DNA of 34,745 nt from Ignavibacteriota bacterium (lineage in GTDB: Bacteria > Bacteroidota > Ignavibacteria > UBA10030 > UBA6906). Under the pieces are notes generated by a model. That model saw nothing but the letters and a program-made list of their open reading frames with translations. It searched no databases and was not told where the DNA came from. The translations under genes were made by a program, and so were the position numbers. The stretch is from positions 1-34,745 of the forward strand of contig PMBF01000085.1 in assembly GCA_003152875.1 (NCBI GenBank), read 5' to 3'. This document shows positions 23,587 through 31,944 of the stretch, piece by piece (positions within the stretch are counted from its first letter, which is position 1; each line of letters begins with the position of its first letter).

Positions 23587-24552
23587 ATGGCAACAGACGT
23601 CGTTATCGGCATCGATATCGGAGGGACCAACACAGCCTATGCGGTCGTGGATCGTTCCGGCACCCTGGCCTGCGAATCCTCGGTTCCCACCCGCGGCTAC
23701 CGGAGCCCTGAAGAATTCGTAGCGGCGGTCAGCGAACGAATGCGGGAATCGCTCAAGGGGCTCGGGCAGAGCGTCACATTGCGGGGTGTCGGCATAGGTG
23801 CTCCGAACGCCAACTACTACAACGGGACCATCGAGTTCGCCCCCAACCTTGAATGGAAGGGTGTGATCAAAATGGCCGGGCTCTTCGCCGGACACTTCCC
23901 GGTCCCTGCCGCGATCACCAATGACGCAAACGCCGCGGCCATCGGAGAGATGCTCTTTGGCGGCGCACGAGGCATGAAGGATTTCATCGTCATCACACTC
24001 GGGACGGGGCTCGGCAGCGGTATCGTGGCAGGAGGCCAGCTCGTCTACGGGCATGACGGGTTTGCGGGGGAAATCGGGCATACCATCGTCGATCCCGACG
24101 GGAGGCAGTGCGGCTGTGGCCGGCGCGGCTGTCTCGAAACGTACGCCTCGGCCTCCGGCATCAAACGAACCGTATTTGAGCTTCTGGCAACGTCGAATCT
24201 GCCGAGCGAGCTGCGCGAGGTCGCGTTCACCGGGCTGACCGCCGCCATGGTATCCGATGCTGCCCTGCGCGGGGATCCTCTTGCCCTGGAAGCATTCGAG
24301 CATACCGGCCGGCTTCTGGGCCTGAAGCTTGCCGATGCCGTCGCCCATACCAGTCCGGAGGCCATTTTCCTCTTCGGTGGACTGGCAAACGCGGGTGAAC
24401 TCATCTTCAAGCCCACGCAGCGCTGGATGGAAGAATACATGTTGAACATCTTCAAAAACAAGGTGAAGCTGCTTCCCTCCGGCCTCAAGGACAAAAACGT
24501 CGCCGTTCTGGGGGCGGCTGCACTCATCTGGAACGAACTGAAGAATGGCTGA
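23587..24552 (+). CDS. ROK family glucokinase
   Basis: This is an ATP-dependent sugar kinase of 321 residues, most likely phosphorylating glucose. The phosphate loop IGIDIGGTNTAYAVV is at 7-21. ITNDANAAAIGEMLFG has the catalytic aspartate. GTGLGSG follows. GEIGHTIVDPDG with its histidine and the zinc motif CGCGRRGCLE are diagnostic of the ROK family. The start is ATG 23587, where the fold begins. The frame extends 45 bases upstream to a second ATG that lacks support. The downstream nuclease gene has no separate promoter that I can see, so it may share this message. Mannose or N-acetylmannosamine kinases look similar, so the substrate is inferred. Confidence 0.88.
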   Translation: MATDVVIGIDIGGTNTAYAVVDRSGTLACESSVPTRGYRSPEEFVAAVSERMRESLKGLGQSVTLRGVGIGAPNANYYNGTIEFAPNLEWKGVIKMAGLFAGHFPVPAAITNDANAAAIGEMLFGGARGMKDFIVITLGTGLGSGIVAGGQLVYGHDGFAGEIGHTIVDPDGRQCGCGRRGCLETYASASGIKRTVFELLATSNLPSELREVAFTGLTAAMVSDAALRGDPLALEAFEHTGRLLGLKLADAVAHTSPEAIFLFGGLANAGELIFKPTQRWMEEYMLNIFKNKVKLLPSGLKDKNVAVLGAAALIWNELKNG

Positions 24553-24637
24553 GCGAGCTGGGGGCGGATTCCCCTCCGCTCATTCTGCCCGACCGGGAGG
24601 CGAGGTGAACGATGGGTGTGAAGGCTGAGCACTCCTC

Positions 24638-26086
24638 ATGAAAAGAACCGCTCTCTCGCAAGGGACGCTGGCGATCGTCGATACCGAAACGACAGGGACA
24701 AGCCCTCTGTACTGCCGTGTCATCGAAGTCGCAGTGCTTCGTGTCGAGCGGGGGAAGGTTGTCCGCACATTCCATACACTCGTGAACCCCGAGCGTCAGA
24801 TCCAGCCCATCATTGAGTCGGTGACCGGCCTTACGGCCGCGGAGCTCGAAGGGGCGCCGGTGTTCAGCGACATTGCCCGCGACCTGCTCGAAGTCCTCGA
24901 TGGCGCACTCTTCGTCGCCCATAACGCAAAATTCGACTACGCGTTTCTGCGGACAGAATTCCAGAGAGCGCACCGCTCATTCACGGCCCGCTGCCTCGAT
25001 ACCGTTTCCCTCTCGAAGAGGCTCTATCCCGAGTTCCTTCATCACGACCTGAGCAGCCTGATAGCCCGCTATGCCCTTCCCTGCGAACACCGCCATCGCG
25101 CCCTCGGCGATGCGTCGGCGCTCTGGGAGTTCATCAAGCATGCGGAGCAGACCCAGGGGTCAAAGCGGTACGCTGAAGTCATTTCATTGCTGACTGCCGG
25201 AGGGAGCGCCGCTCATCTGGACAGGGAAGTTCTGCGGGCTCTTCCTGAATGTCCGGGGGTCTACCTGCTCTACGGGCAGGGGGGAGAGTTGCTGTATGTC
25301 GGGAAGAGCACAAACATCCGGCGCCGTGTGCTGTCCCATTTCAGCATGGCAAGCTCCGGAGGGAGCGAGTTTGAACTGTTCCAGCATACACACAACGTGG
25401 AAGCCAGACCCACCACGGGCGATCTGGGAGCGCTTCTCTTGGAGTCCCGTCTCATCAAGGAACTGAAGCCGATCCATAACAGGGTCTCGCGCGCCAAGCG
25501 GCGGCTTGTCGTCGTCACACGGGATCAGAACGCGAACGGATATGCGACGGCGTCGATGGAGGTACGGGACAGGATCGATGCCGCCGACATTCCCTCGATC
25601 CTCACGGTATTCAAGCACAAGCAGCAGGCGAGGGAATATCTTGCTACCCTTGCCAAGGAGTTCTCTCTCTGTCACAAGCTGCTGGGTCTTGAGCGCACGG
25701 CAACTTGCTGCTTTCAACATCATCTTCACCGGTGCAAGGGGGCATGCGTCGGGGAAGAGAATCCGGGGAGTTACAATGCCCGCTTTGAACAAGGGTTTGC
25801 CGAGCGGCGCATCCGGTCATGGCCGTACAAAAGCGGAATCCTGATCGAAGAGAAGGGGGAAAACCGGGGGGAGGCGTTCCTGGTCGATCACTGGTGCCTC
25901 CTCTCGTCTGTGCGTTTTGGAGAGGATGGAGAACAGGATGTGGTCCCAGGTACCGACTCCTTCGACTATGACAGCTACAAGATTCTTCTCAGGTATCTCA
26001 GCAATCCCAGGCACCGCCGCTCGGTCAAGGTTCTCTCACCGAAGGAATACACGGGGCTTCTTGACAGCCTCCGAGAACATTCTTGA
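24638..26086 (+). CDS. DnaQ-like exonuclease fused to GIY-YIG nuclease
   Basis: This is a 482-residue protein with two nuclease domains. Residues about 10-175 form a DEDDh 3'-5' exonuclease: D15 and E17 in IVDTETTG, D100 in HNAKFDYAFL, and H153 with D158 in HRALGDA. Residues about 200-290 form a GIY-YIG domain with G207-V-Y and YVGKSTNIRRR, as in UvrC and Cho. Further on is a cysteine-rich stretch CCFQHHLHRCKGACVG like the UvrC cysteine region. This fusion is known in several phyla and probably acts in DNA repair. In mycobacteria and others it is annotated as DnaQ-like or UvrC-like. The 3' end overlaps the promoter of the next gene. Confidence 0.9.
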   Translation: MKRTALSQGTLAIVDTETTGTSPLYCRVIEVAVLRVERGKVVRTFHTLVNPERQIQPIIESVTGLTAAELEGAPVFSDIARDLLEVLDGALFVAHNAKFDYAFLRTEFQRAHRSFTARCLDTVSLSKRLYPEFLHHDLSSLIARYALPCEHRHRALGDASALWEFIKHAEQTQGSKRYAEVISLLTAGGSAAHLDREVLRALPECPGVYLLYGQGGELLYVGKSTNIRRRVLSHFSMASSGGSEFELFQHTHNVEARPTTGDLGALLLESRLIKELKPIHNRVSRAKRRLVVVTRDQNANGYATASMEVRDRIDAADIPSILTVFKHKQQAREYLATLAKEFSLCHKLLGLERTATCCFQHHLHRCKGACVGEENPGSYNARFEQGFAERRIRSWPYKSGILIEEKGENRGEAFLVDHWCLLSSVRFGEDGEQDVVPGTDSFDYDSYKILLRYLSNPRHRRSVKVLSPKEYTGLLDSLREHS

Positions 26087-26113
26087 CAATCTCGCCGCTT
26101 CGCTCTACATTTC
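26083..26113 (+). promoter_or_regulatory. Putative promoter of the GH27 gene
   Basis: TTG (26083-26085), 20 bases and TACATTTC (26106-26113) overlap the stop of the nuclease gene. The leader would be about 65 bases. Confidence 0.6.
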
Positions 26114-26182
26114 AACATTCTCACCGGTCATTATTCAACATCCTCCATCCTTGAACCCTACCGGCTCCCCCCAGGACACGCC

Positions 26183-28483
26183 ATGAAACGCACCATTCTC
26201 CTTCTCTGTCTCTTGAGCATCTCCGCAGCATTGCTGCACGCGCAGAACCCGGCCTACTACATGAAACAGAATACGTGGCAGGAGACCCTCCGCCTCTCGC
26301 GGGAAGCGCTCGAACATCACCTCTTGCCGATTCGGCGGGCGGAGCAGACCATGCTGGGCTCCTGGTATGTCATTGGCCCTTTCCCGAGCCAGGCGAAAAA
26401 TCCCTTTTCCGAGATTTTTCCGCCTGAGCGGGAGATCGTTCTGGGGAAGAGGTACGGTAACCTGATATGGATGAAGCGTGCCGACTGGAAAGGAGGCGAA
26501 GTCATCGATCTGCTGGCTATCCCGCAGAGCGCCACGTATCTGTACCGTGCCGTCTCCTCGCGGAGGGACACTTCGATGACGCTCTACCTCGGGAGCGACG
26601 ACGGAATTCAGGTCTGGGTGAACGGCTCTCGTGTGCTGGCCGACAGCTCGGACCGGGGCTGCGCTCCGAACCAGGATACGGTCCTGGTGCCCCTCAGAAA
26701 AGGGAAGAACGACCTTCTGATGAAGATCGACAACAACGAGGGGGGGCATGCGTTCTACTTCTCGCTTTCAGGGGTTACTCCCGACAGGCTCTGGGATCTT
26801 GTCGGGCGTGACTTTCAGGGCGAGGACCAGGTGCGTGAGATGAGCTGGGAGCGCAACGACAGCATCTGGGAGGCCGCCTGGAAGCAGGGTGACCTGCGTG
26901 AGCTCGGCCGGCGCTATGCTCAGGCCTATCTCAAAGCCGCTGCAGAAGAGGGCGTCGAGAAGCCCGAACCTCCCTCCGGGGTGAAGGACGCAGACGATCT
27001 TGCCCGCATTCGCAGCCTTTATCTGGCGATGCGGCGAAGGGAGCTCGCAGACCTCGTTGCTCTGACGCCAAAAGAACGGGCCGAGCCTCGCATCACCGGC
27101 CCTCGCGTCTTTGGAGTTCGACCGGGCCACCCGTTCCTTTTCCGGATCTCGGCCACGGGGGAGCGACCCATGACGTTCTCCGCCCCCGGGCTCCCGGACG
27201 GCCTCCTGCTGGATTCCACTTCCGGCCAGATCACCGGCACCCTGAAGCTGCGGGGGGAACACAAGGTGGTCTTCAAAGCCACCAATGCCCGAGGCTCGAG
27301 CATGCGCGACTTCAGAATCCTTGTCGGCGACCGCATTGCCCTCACTCCTCCGCTGGGATGGAACAGCTGGAACTGCTTCGCTTCGGCAGTCACGGACGAG
27401 AAGGTCCGCCACGCGGCAGACGCCATGGTCAGGAGCGGCCTGATCAATCACGGATGGACCTATATCAACATCGACGATTGCTGGGAGGTGCGTCCCGGGT
27501 CGGTTGATCCCGAAACCCGGGGGGTCCCGCGGGACAGCCGCGGGCGCATCAACACCAATGCAAAGTTTCCCGACATGCACGCCCTGGCGGAATATGTGCA
27601 TGCCCAAGGCCTGAAGCTGGGGATTTATTCGTCCCCCGGCCCCCTTACCTGCGCCGGGTTCACGGGAAGCTACCAGCATGAACTCGACGATGCGCGCCAG
27701 TACGCCGACTGGGGAATCGACTATGTGAAGTATGACTGGTGTTCCTACGGAGCTATCAACCATGACTCGAGCCTCGCTTCGTACGAGAAGCCCTACCGGG
27801 TGATGCGCGCGGCGCTCGATTCGGTGGATCGGGATATCGTCTTCAGCCTTTGCCAGTACGGCATGAGGAACGTGTGGGAATGGGGCGACGAGGTGGGGGG
27901 GAATTCCTGGCGGACGACCGGGGACATTGTGGATAGCTGGCGGAGCATGTCGTCGATAGGTTTCAACCAGAGCCAACTCGCCCCGCATGCAGGTCCCGGC
28001 CATTGGAACGATCCCGACATGCTGGTGGTCGGATGGGTGGGATGGGGGCCGGCGCTGCATCCGACACGGCTCTCGCCCAACGAGCAGTTGACGCACATCA
28101 GTCTGTGGAGCCTTCTTTGCGCTCCGCTCCTCATCGGGTGCGACATGACGAGGATTGACGACTTCACGTCCAGCCTTCTGAGCAATGACGAAGTGCTCGA
28201 GGTGAACCAGGATCCTCTCGGAAAGCAGGCGCGGAAGGCCGCCGCGAACGGCGATCTTGAAATATGGGTGAAAGAACTCGCGGATAGCTCCCTGGCTGTG
28301 GGCTTGTTCAACCGGGGCTCCAGGAAGACGGACATCACAGCAACGTGGGCGGATCTTGGAATCACCGGCACGGCCGCTGTGCGCGACCTCTGGCGCCAGC
28401 GCGACCTCGGTTCCTTCACATCGGAATTCAAGGCAGCTGTTCCACGCCACGGTGTCGTCCTCGTCCGTGTGACAACCCATTGA
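26183..28483 (+). CDS. Exported alpha-galactosidase-like glycosidase, GH27, with extra N-terminal domains
   Basis: This is a secreted enzyme of 766 residues. A signal peptide (1-20) is followed by a beta-sandwich with SWYVIGPF and LYLGSDDGIQVWVNG (about 50-200) and a linker. Next comes an Ig-like putative binding domain with SATGERPMTFSAPGLPDGL and SGQITGT (about 300-380). The GH27 barrel starts at TPPLGWNSWNCF (about 388), and a C-terminal beta domain ends the protein. D518 in YVKYDWC is the nucleophile and D581 in WRTTGDIVDSW the acid/base. GH27 removes terminal alpha-galactose or alpha-N-acetylgalactosamine. The N-terminal half is much longer than in simple GH27 enzymes. A GH20 gene follows 147 bases later, so the two probably act on the same glycan. 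Confidence 0.92.
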   Translation: MKRTILLLCLLSISAALLHAQNPAYYMKQNTWQETLRLSREALEHHLLPIRRAEQTMLGSWYVIGPFPSQAKNPFSEIFPPEREIVLGKRYGNLIWMKRADWKGGEVIDLLAIPQSATYLYRAVSSRRDTSMTLYLGSDDGIQVWVNGSRVLADSSDRGCAPNQDTVLVPLRKGKNDLLMKIDNNEGGHAFYFSLSGVTPDRLWDLVGRDFQGEDQVREMSWERNDSIWEAAWKQGDLRELGRRYAQAYLKAAAEEGVEKPEPPSGVKDADDLARIRSLYLAMRRRELADLVALTPKERAEPRITGPRVFGVRPGHPFLFRISATGERPMTFSAPGLPDGLLLDSTSGQITGTLKLRGEHKVVFKATNARGSSMRDFRILVGDRIALTPPLGWNSWNCFASAVTDEKVRHAADAMVRSGLINHGWTYINIDDCWEVRPGSVDPETRGVPRDSRGRINTNAKFPDMHALAEYVHAQGLKLGIYSSPGPLTCAGFTGSYQHELDDARQYADWGIDYVKYDWCSYGAINHDSSLASYEKPYRVMRAALDSVDRDIVFSLCQYGMRNVWEWGDEVGGNSWRTTGDIVDSWRSMSSIGFNQSQLAPHAGPGHWNDPDMLVVGWVGWGPALHPTRLSPNEQLTHISLWSLLCAPLLIGCDMTRIDDFTSSLLSNDEVLEVNQDPLGKQARKAAANGDLEIWVKELADSSLAVGLFNRGSRKTDITATWADLGITGTAAVRDLWRQRDLGSFTSEFKAAVPRHGVVLVRVTTH

Positions 28484-28571
28484 TCGTGGCGCGGATCATG
28501 CCGATGGTCGGGCCGTTGGTCATGGGTGAGCGGGGATTGGAAACCGACCCGCCGACGGACGCACCGATACT

Positions 28572-28594
28572 GAGGTCAGGATCTTCCGGACCTC
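28572..28594 (+). promoter_or_regulatory. Hairpin between the two glycosidase genes
   Basis: GAGGTC (28572-28577) pairs with GACCTC (28589-28594), with GGA/TCC inside and a TCT loop. It has no T run, so it may be a message-processing or partial stop site that sets the ratio of the two enzymes. Confidence 0.4.
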
Positions 28595-28630
28595 TCATGC
28601 CACTCTCGATGACCCCGGAAAGGACAGTCT

Positions 28631-30313
28631 ATGGTAAGAGCAATAGCAGTTGCCTTTGCCGCGTGTTCGGTGCTGATCGCAGGGTGCCGCCCGGCATATG
28701 AGTCGGCGAGAATTATCGCAACGGGGGCAGACATTATTCCACGTCCGGTGAGGGTCGAATCATCGCAGGGCACGTTTCGCCTGCAGGCAACAACCCCGGT
28801 CATCGTCCAGGCGGGAGCCGAAGGCGCAGATTCTGTCGGCCGGTATTTCATCAGGACACTTGCGGCAGCAGGCGGCATGGAACTGAGCCTGGTGACTCGC
28901 ACCGCGGTCGCCGACACCGACAACGCGGTTATTCTGTCACTTGAAGGCTCTCTCCGGACCGGATTCGGAGATGAAGGGTACATCCTTTCCGTGACGCCGC
29001 GGCAGGCGAAGATTTCGGCTGCCGCTCCTGCAGGTCTCTTCTACGGCATTCAGACCCTCCGCCAGCTTCTCCCTCCGGACGCGTTCAGCAGCGTTCCCCT
29101 ACAGGGTGTTCTCTGGTCGGTTCCGTGTGTTCGGATCGAAGATGTCCCCAGGTTTCCGTGGCGGGGGATGCACCTGGATGTCTCCCGGCATTTCTTCGGG
29201 AAGGCGTTCATCAAGGAGTATCTCGACCTGATGGCAATGCACAAGTTGAACGTCTTTCACTGGCACCTGACAGACGACAATGGCTGGCGGCTCGAAATCA
29301 AGCGGTACCCGAGGCTCACCTCGATCGGGGCGTGGCGCGTCGACCGCGAACAGGATAACTGGCAGAAGCGCCAGTCACAGCAGCCTGGCGAGAAAGCAGC
29401 CTACGGCGGGTATTACACGCAGGATGATGTGCGGGAAATTCTTGCCTATGCGAAGGAGCGGTACATCACGGTTGTCCCCGAGATTGAAATGCCCGGCCAC
29501 TCGGTTGCCGCGCTCTCAGCATATCCCGAATATTCATGCACCGGCGGACCCTTCACCGTGCTGCCGGGGGGGTACTGGCCGAACGTGGATATCTACTGCG
29601 CCGGCAATGAGGGGACTTTCACCTTTCTGGAAGGCATCCTCACTGAGGTCACCGATCTCTTCCCGTCGCCCTACGTCCATATCGGCGGCGACGAAGCCGA
29701 TAAGGCGAACTGGAAGAAGTGTCCGAAGTGCCAGGACCGGATCAAGGGGGAGGGGCTGAAGAACGAAGAAGAACTGCAGAGCTATTTCATCCGCCGGATT
29801 GAGATTATCCTCAACGCGAGAGGGAAAAGGCTGATCGGCTGGGATGAGATTCTCCAGGGCGGGCTGCCACCTAACGCCACGGTGATGTCGTGGCAGGGGA
29901 TGGGGGGGGGGATTGCCGCTGCGAAAGCCGGCCACGATGTGGTGATGACTCCGACCTCTACCTGCTACTTCGACTATTATCAGGCGAAGAGCGGTGAGCC
30001 GGAGGCACCCGGAGGTTTCCTTCCATTGGACTCGGTCTACAGATTTGAGCCGGTGCCCGACGATATCTCTCCGGGCCAGCGGCCGCACATCCTGGGGACA
30101 CAGGCAAATCTGTGGACGGAATACGTACCGACGGCATCGCATGCGGAGTATATGGTTCTCCCCCGTATGTGCGCGCTGGCGGAGGTGGCCTGGACGATGC
30201 CTGAGCTGAAAGACTTTGACGACTTCCTCAGCCGCCTGGAGAAACAGTATTCCCGGTTCGACCGGATGGGCGTCAACTACCGTGGCCGGACGGTCAGGTC
30301 CACGCGTCCCTAA
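28631..30313 (+). CDS. Beta-N-acetylhexosaminidase lipoprotein, GH20
   Basis: This is a lipoprotein of 560 residues that cuts terminal beta-N-acetylglucosamine or -galactosamine from glycans. The lipobox LIAGC ends at C19. A GH20 domain 2 (about 35-150) precedes the barrel. PWRGMHLDVSRHFF (about 176-189), FHWHLTDDNGWRLEI, and HIGGDEADK with the catalytic pair D354-E355 are classical. WQGMGGG and the tryptophan in ANLWTEYV complete the substrate pocket. AAAGGA stands before the ATG. It follows the GH27 gene on the same strand. Such a pair suits host or biofilm glycans, chitin-like oligomers or cell-wall recycling; lipid anchoring suggests action at the cell surface or in the periplasm. Confidence 0.94.
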   Translation: MVRAIAVAFAACSVLIAGCRPAYESARIIATGADIIPRPVRVESSQGTFRLQATTPVIVQAGAEGADSVGRYFIRTLAAAGGMELSLVTRTAVADTDNAVILSLEGSLRTGFGDEGYILSVTPRQAKISAAAPAGLFYGIQTLRQLLPPDAFSSVPLQGVLWSVPCVRIEDVPRFPWRGMHLDVSRHFFGKAFIKEYLDLMAMHKLNVFHWHLTDDNGWRLEIKRYPRLTSIGAWRVDREQDNWQKRQSQQPGEKAAYGGYYTQDDVREILAYAKERYITVVPEIEMPGHSVAALSAYPEYSCTGGPFTVLPGGYWPNVDIYCAGNEGTFTFLEGILTEVTDLFPSPYVHIGGDEADKANWKKCPKCQDRIKGEGLKNEEELQSYFIRRIEIILNARGKRLIGWDEILQGGLPPNATVMSWQGMGGGIAAAKAGHDVVMTPTSTCYFDYYQAKSGEPEAPGGFLPLDSVYRFEPVPDDISPGQRPHILGTQANLWTEYVPTASHAEYMVLPRMCALAEVAWTMPELKDFDDFLSRLEKQYSRFDRMGVNYRGRTVRSTRP

Positions 30314-30412
30314 TCTTGTGACACTTTCCCCTGCTGTATTTCTGTGCATGGGGGTCTGCAAAGGACTGCCGAGAACCGTTGGTCTTGCTTCCGGCAGGCA
30401 TTGTGAGCCTCG

Positions 30413-30460
30413 CTTCAGCTGTGGCATATTGTAGAGGGCACAACAATATGTTCACTGAAG
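30413..30460. repeat. Two-part inverted repeat after the GH20 gene
   Basis: CTTCAG (30413-30418) pairs with CTGAAG (30455-30460), and CATATTGT (30425-30432) pairs with ACAATATG (30443-30450) around a 10-base loop. It could end transcription of the glycosidase pair or mark the edge of a lost element. Confidence 0.5.
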
Positions 30461-30484
30461 AGGAGGCTTTCGTTGTTTTGGAGA

Positions 30485-30508
30485 TGCCGTCTTGGGTTGA
30501 AAACGGCA
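30485..30508 (+). repeat. Small hairpin
   Basis: TGCCGT (30485-30490) pairs with ACGGCA (30503-30508) around 12 bases. It lies in the gene-poor stretch after the larger inverted repeat. Confidence 0.35.
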
Positions 30509-30849
30509 AAAGGGGCAGATAAATCGCCGGAGGACATCGATAGGCGCTGATTTGGCTCCGGGCAATTACGATAAACAAAAAAATTCACGATTACTTAGCT
30601 CAAACACCTTGCTTTTTTGGTCGGTTTTGACGATATTGTTGATAGTGGCGGATTCGTCGCGAATTGCTTGCCTGTAGGAATCCATCTGCTGATCGTATTA
30701 GCATATAATTGTGGCGTCGCGAGCAGCGGAATCCACGTTTGCTCCGGATGGAGTGCCAATTGCGGCGACTTTTCAAAGATAGGCTCCGGATTTCGCCCAC
30801 AGGCGGGCATTTTTGGGAACAATCTATTGTTAGATGCGTATGAGGGGAA

Positions 30850-30891
30850 ATGAACAGGGTCTGGATTAACCCAAAGAGGAGGAAGACGTGA
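30850..30891 (+). CDS. 13-residue leader ORF coupled to the zinc-ribbon gene
   Basis: An ATG with GAGGGG just upstream opens MNRVWINPKRRKT, whose TGA overlaps the GTG of the next gene (GTGA). The ribosome site of the next gene lies inside this frame. The overlap implies translational coupling. With 13 codons it could be chance, so it is listed with low certainty. Confidence 0.35.
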   Translation: MNRVWINPKRRKT

Positions 30892-31052
30892 AGAAGGAAG
30901 TCCTCAACGTGTGCCGGTATTGTGCGAACAGCTTCCAGGGTCCCAGCGGCTCATATCGTTGCCCTAAATGCAAGAAGAAAGAGCTGCAATACAAGGCTCA
31001 GCGTGAAAAGGTCCGGAAGAGTCTTCCCTACTACCTGAAGACTGACATCTGA
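30888..31052 (+). CDS. Zinc-ribbon microprotein, 54 residues
   Basis: This is a small basic protein with two CxxC knuckles, C9-R-Y-C12 and C25-P-K-C28, that would hold one zinc ion. A lysine/arginine-rich helix follows (KKKELQYKAQREKVRKS) and the protein ends YYLKTDI. The fold and charge suggest binding to RNA, DNA or a ribosome. AGAGGAGG stands just before the GTG, one of the best ribosome sites of the window. A 13-pair hairpin follows the stop. No family name can be given. Confidence 0.7.
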   Translation: MKKEVLNVCRYCANSFQGPSGSYRCPKCKKKELQYKAQREKVRKSLPYYLKTDI

Positions 31053-31078
31053 TATCCGGAAATCAGGAACGAAGAAAT

Positions 31079-31112
31079 CGAGAGGGGTCCCGTCACAAGG
31101 GGACCCCTCTCG
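31079..31112 (+). terminator. Perfect 13-pair hairpin after the zinc-ribbon gene
   Basis: CGAGAGGGGTCCC (31079-31091) pairs without error with GGGACCCCTCTCG (31100-31112) around an eight-base loop. There is no T run after it, so it may end transcription with help or protect the 3' end. Confidence 0.6.
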
Positions 31113-31507
31113 CCGTAATGTCAATCACCACTCACCTTTGCTGCACCATCCGGCGGCAGCGACAAGCGCTGTGCATTCCCTGACACCTTTTCTTCACATT
31201 TCTTCAAATTCCGTGAAGATCACGTAAAGCCTGTGGGTTGTCACCTGGTGAGGCGCCCCTCTGTCCGAGAAGGTGTGATGCTGCTCACTGGGTTGCGATC
31301 CTAGGTGACTGGTGCCTTGAGCCCCCTGAAGGGGCATATTTCTTCCGTCAGGAGGAAGAGCTGTGGCGTTTTGTCCGAATCGAAGGGACTTTTCATGAAT
31401 ACTTAATACTGAGCAATTGCCTCTCTTCGATCGGTGCAGTACATTGCACATGGAAAGGGAAGGGTTCGTGCGGCATGAGGATCGAGGCAACGAGTAAGGA
31501 AGTCGGT
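31113..31507. other. Gene-free stretch before the small unknown protein gene
   Basis: The frame of the following gene stays open back to 31238, but there are no convincing starts there. GCCCC (31321-31325) and GGGGC (31331-31335) form a short stem followed by ATATTTCTT, a possible weak terminator. A promoter is listed separately. Confidence 0.4.
31417..31447 (+). promoter_or_regulatory. Putative promoter of the small unknown protein gene
   Basis: TTG (31417-31419), 20 bases and TACATTGC (31440-31447) give the usual local layout and a leader of about 57 bases before the ATG at 31508. Confidence 0.6.
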
Positions 31508-31849
31508 ATGAACGTAAACGAATTGCTCGACCGTCTCCGGGAGGAGCCGGATGCGTTTGCAGCCGTGTGGGAGGATGAAGCGCTGCGGCACGGTCGAGGA
31601 TCTCTGGTGTTCCTTCCCGCGCGCGAGGAGAGCGAAGGGATCAACGGGATGGATTGTGAATTCTGGACTCTCGATGACATCCGTGCAAGGCTCCGCGATC
31701 TTGGAGTCGAGGATGAATTCCCTCTCCGCTGGCTTCTGGAATGCGATGCCAATTACGGCCTGCCGGTCATCATTATTTCCCCTCACCCGCAGACGGGGTA
31801 TTACAATCTGTGCTTCCACCGTCTCAATCGTGCTTCCCCTCTTAACTGA
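31508..31849 (+). CDS. Hypothetical protein, 113 residues
   Basis: No family is recognised. It is acidic and looks globular: MNVNELLDRLREEPDAF, then a mixed region with SLVFLPAREES, DCEFWTLDDIRARLRDLG and a C-terminal strand region IIISPHPQTGYYNLCFHRLN. There is no signal peptide or membrane segment. I chose ATG 31508 because AAGGA lies seven bases upstream and it follows the predicted promoter; an ATG at 31475 in the same frame would add 11 residues. The next gene has its own promoter, so the two need not be linked. Confidence 0.65.
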   Translation: MNVNELLDRLREEPDAFAAVWEDEALRHGRGSLVFLPAREESEGINGMDCEFWTLDDIRARLRDLGVEDEFPLRWLLECDANYGLPVIIISPHPQTGYYNLCFHRLNRASPLN

Positions 31850-31944
31850 AACGGCACTCCCCCCCCCGATCCCCGCCAGCCCGAAGATTTCCTCTGACCT
31901 TCCGCGCCCAGGCGGATCCCGAAATACGGGATCAGGCACGCCCG

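Larger units (their letters stand above)
30314..30849. other. Gene-poor, hairpin-rich and AT-richer stretch
   Basis: I see no gene I can support on either strand. Frames up to about 78 codons exist but lack ribosome sites and familiar motifs. Several inverted repeats, a TATAAT (30704-30709) followed by TG, and a 9-base direct repeat GCTCCGGAT (30741-30749 and 30783-30791) are present. The composition is richer in A and T than the flanking genes, which suggests foreign or decayed DNA, or an RNA gene. Confidence 0.4.

Noticed and set aside
22954-24348. A minus-strand open frame of 464 codons covering the ROK gene
   Set aside because: Its left 182 codons may be real, but the rest is the antisense of a clear ROK kinase and has no motifs.
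26768-28480. A 570-codon minus-strand frame inside the GH27 gene
   Set aside because: It lies wholly opposite a well-supported enzyme with catalytic residues; its own sequence shows no domain.
30826-30840. GTTAGAT resembling the end of an integron attC site
   Set aside because: No partner RYYYAAC site at the right distance and no integrase; the bases form only a tiny local palindrome.
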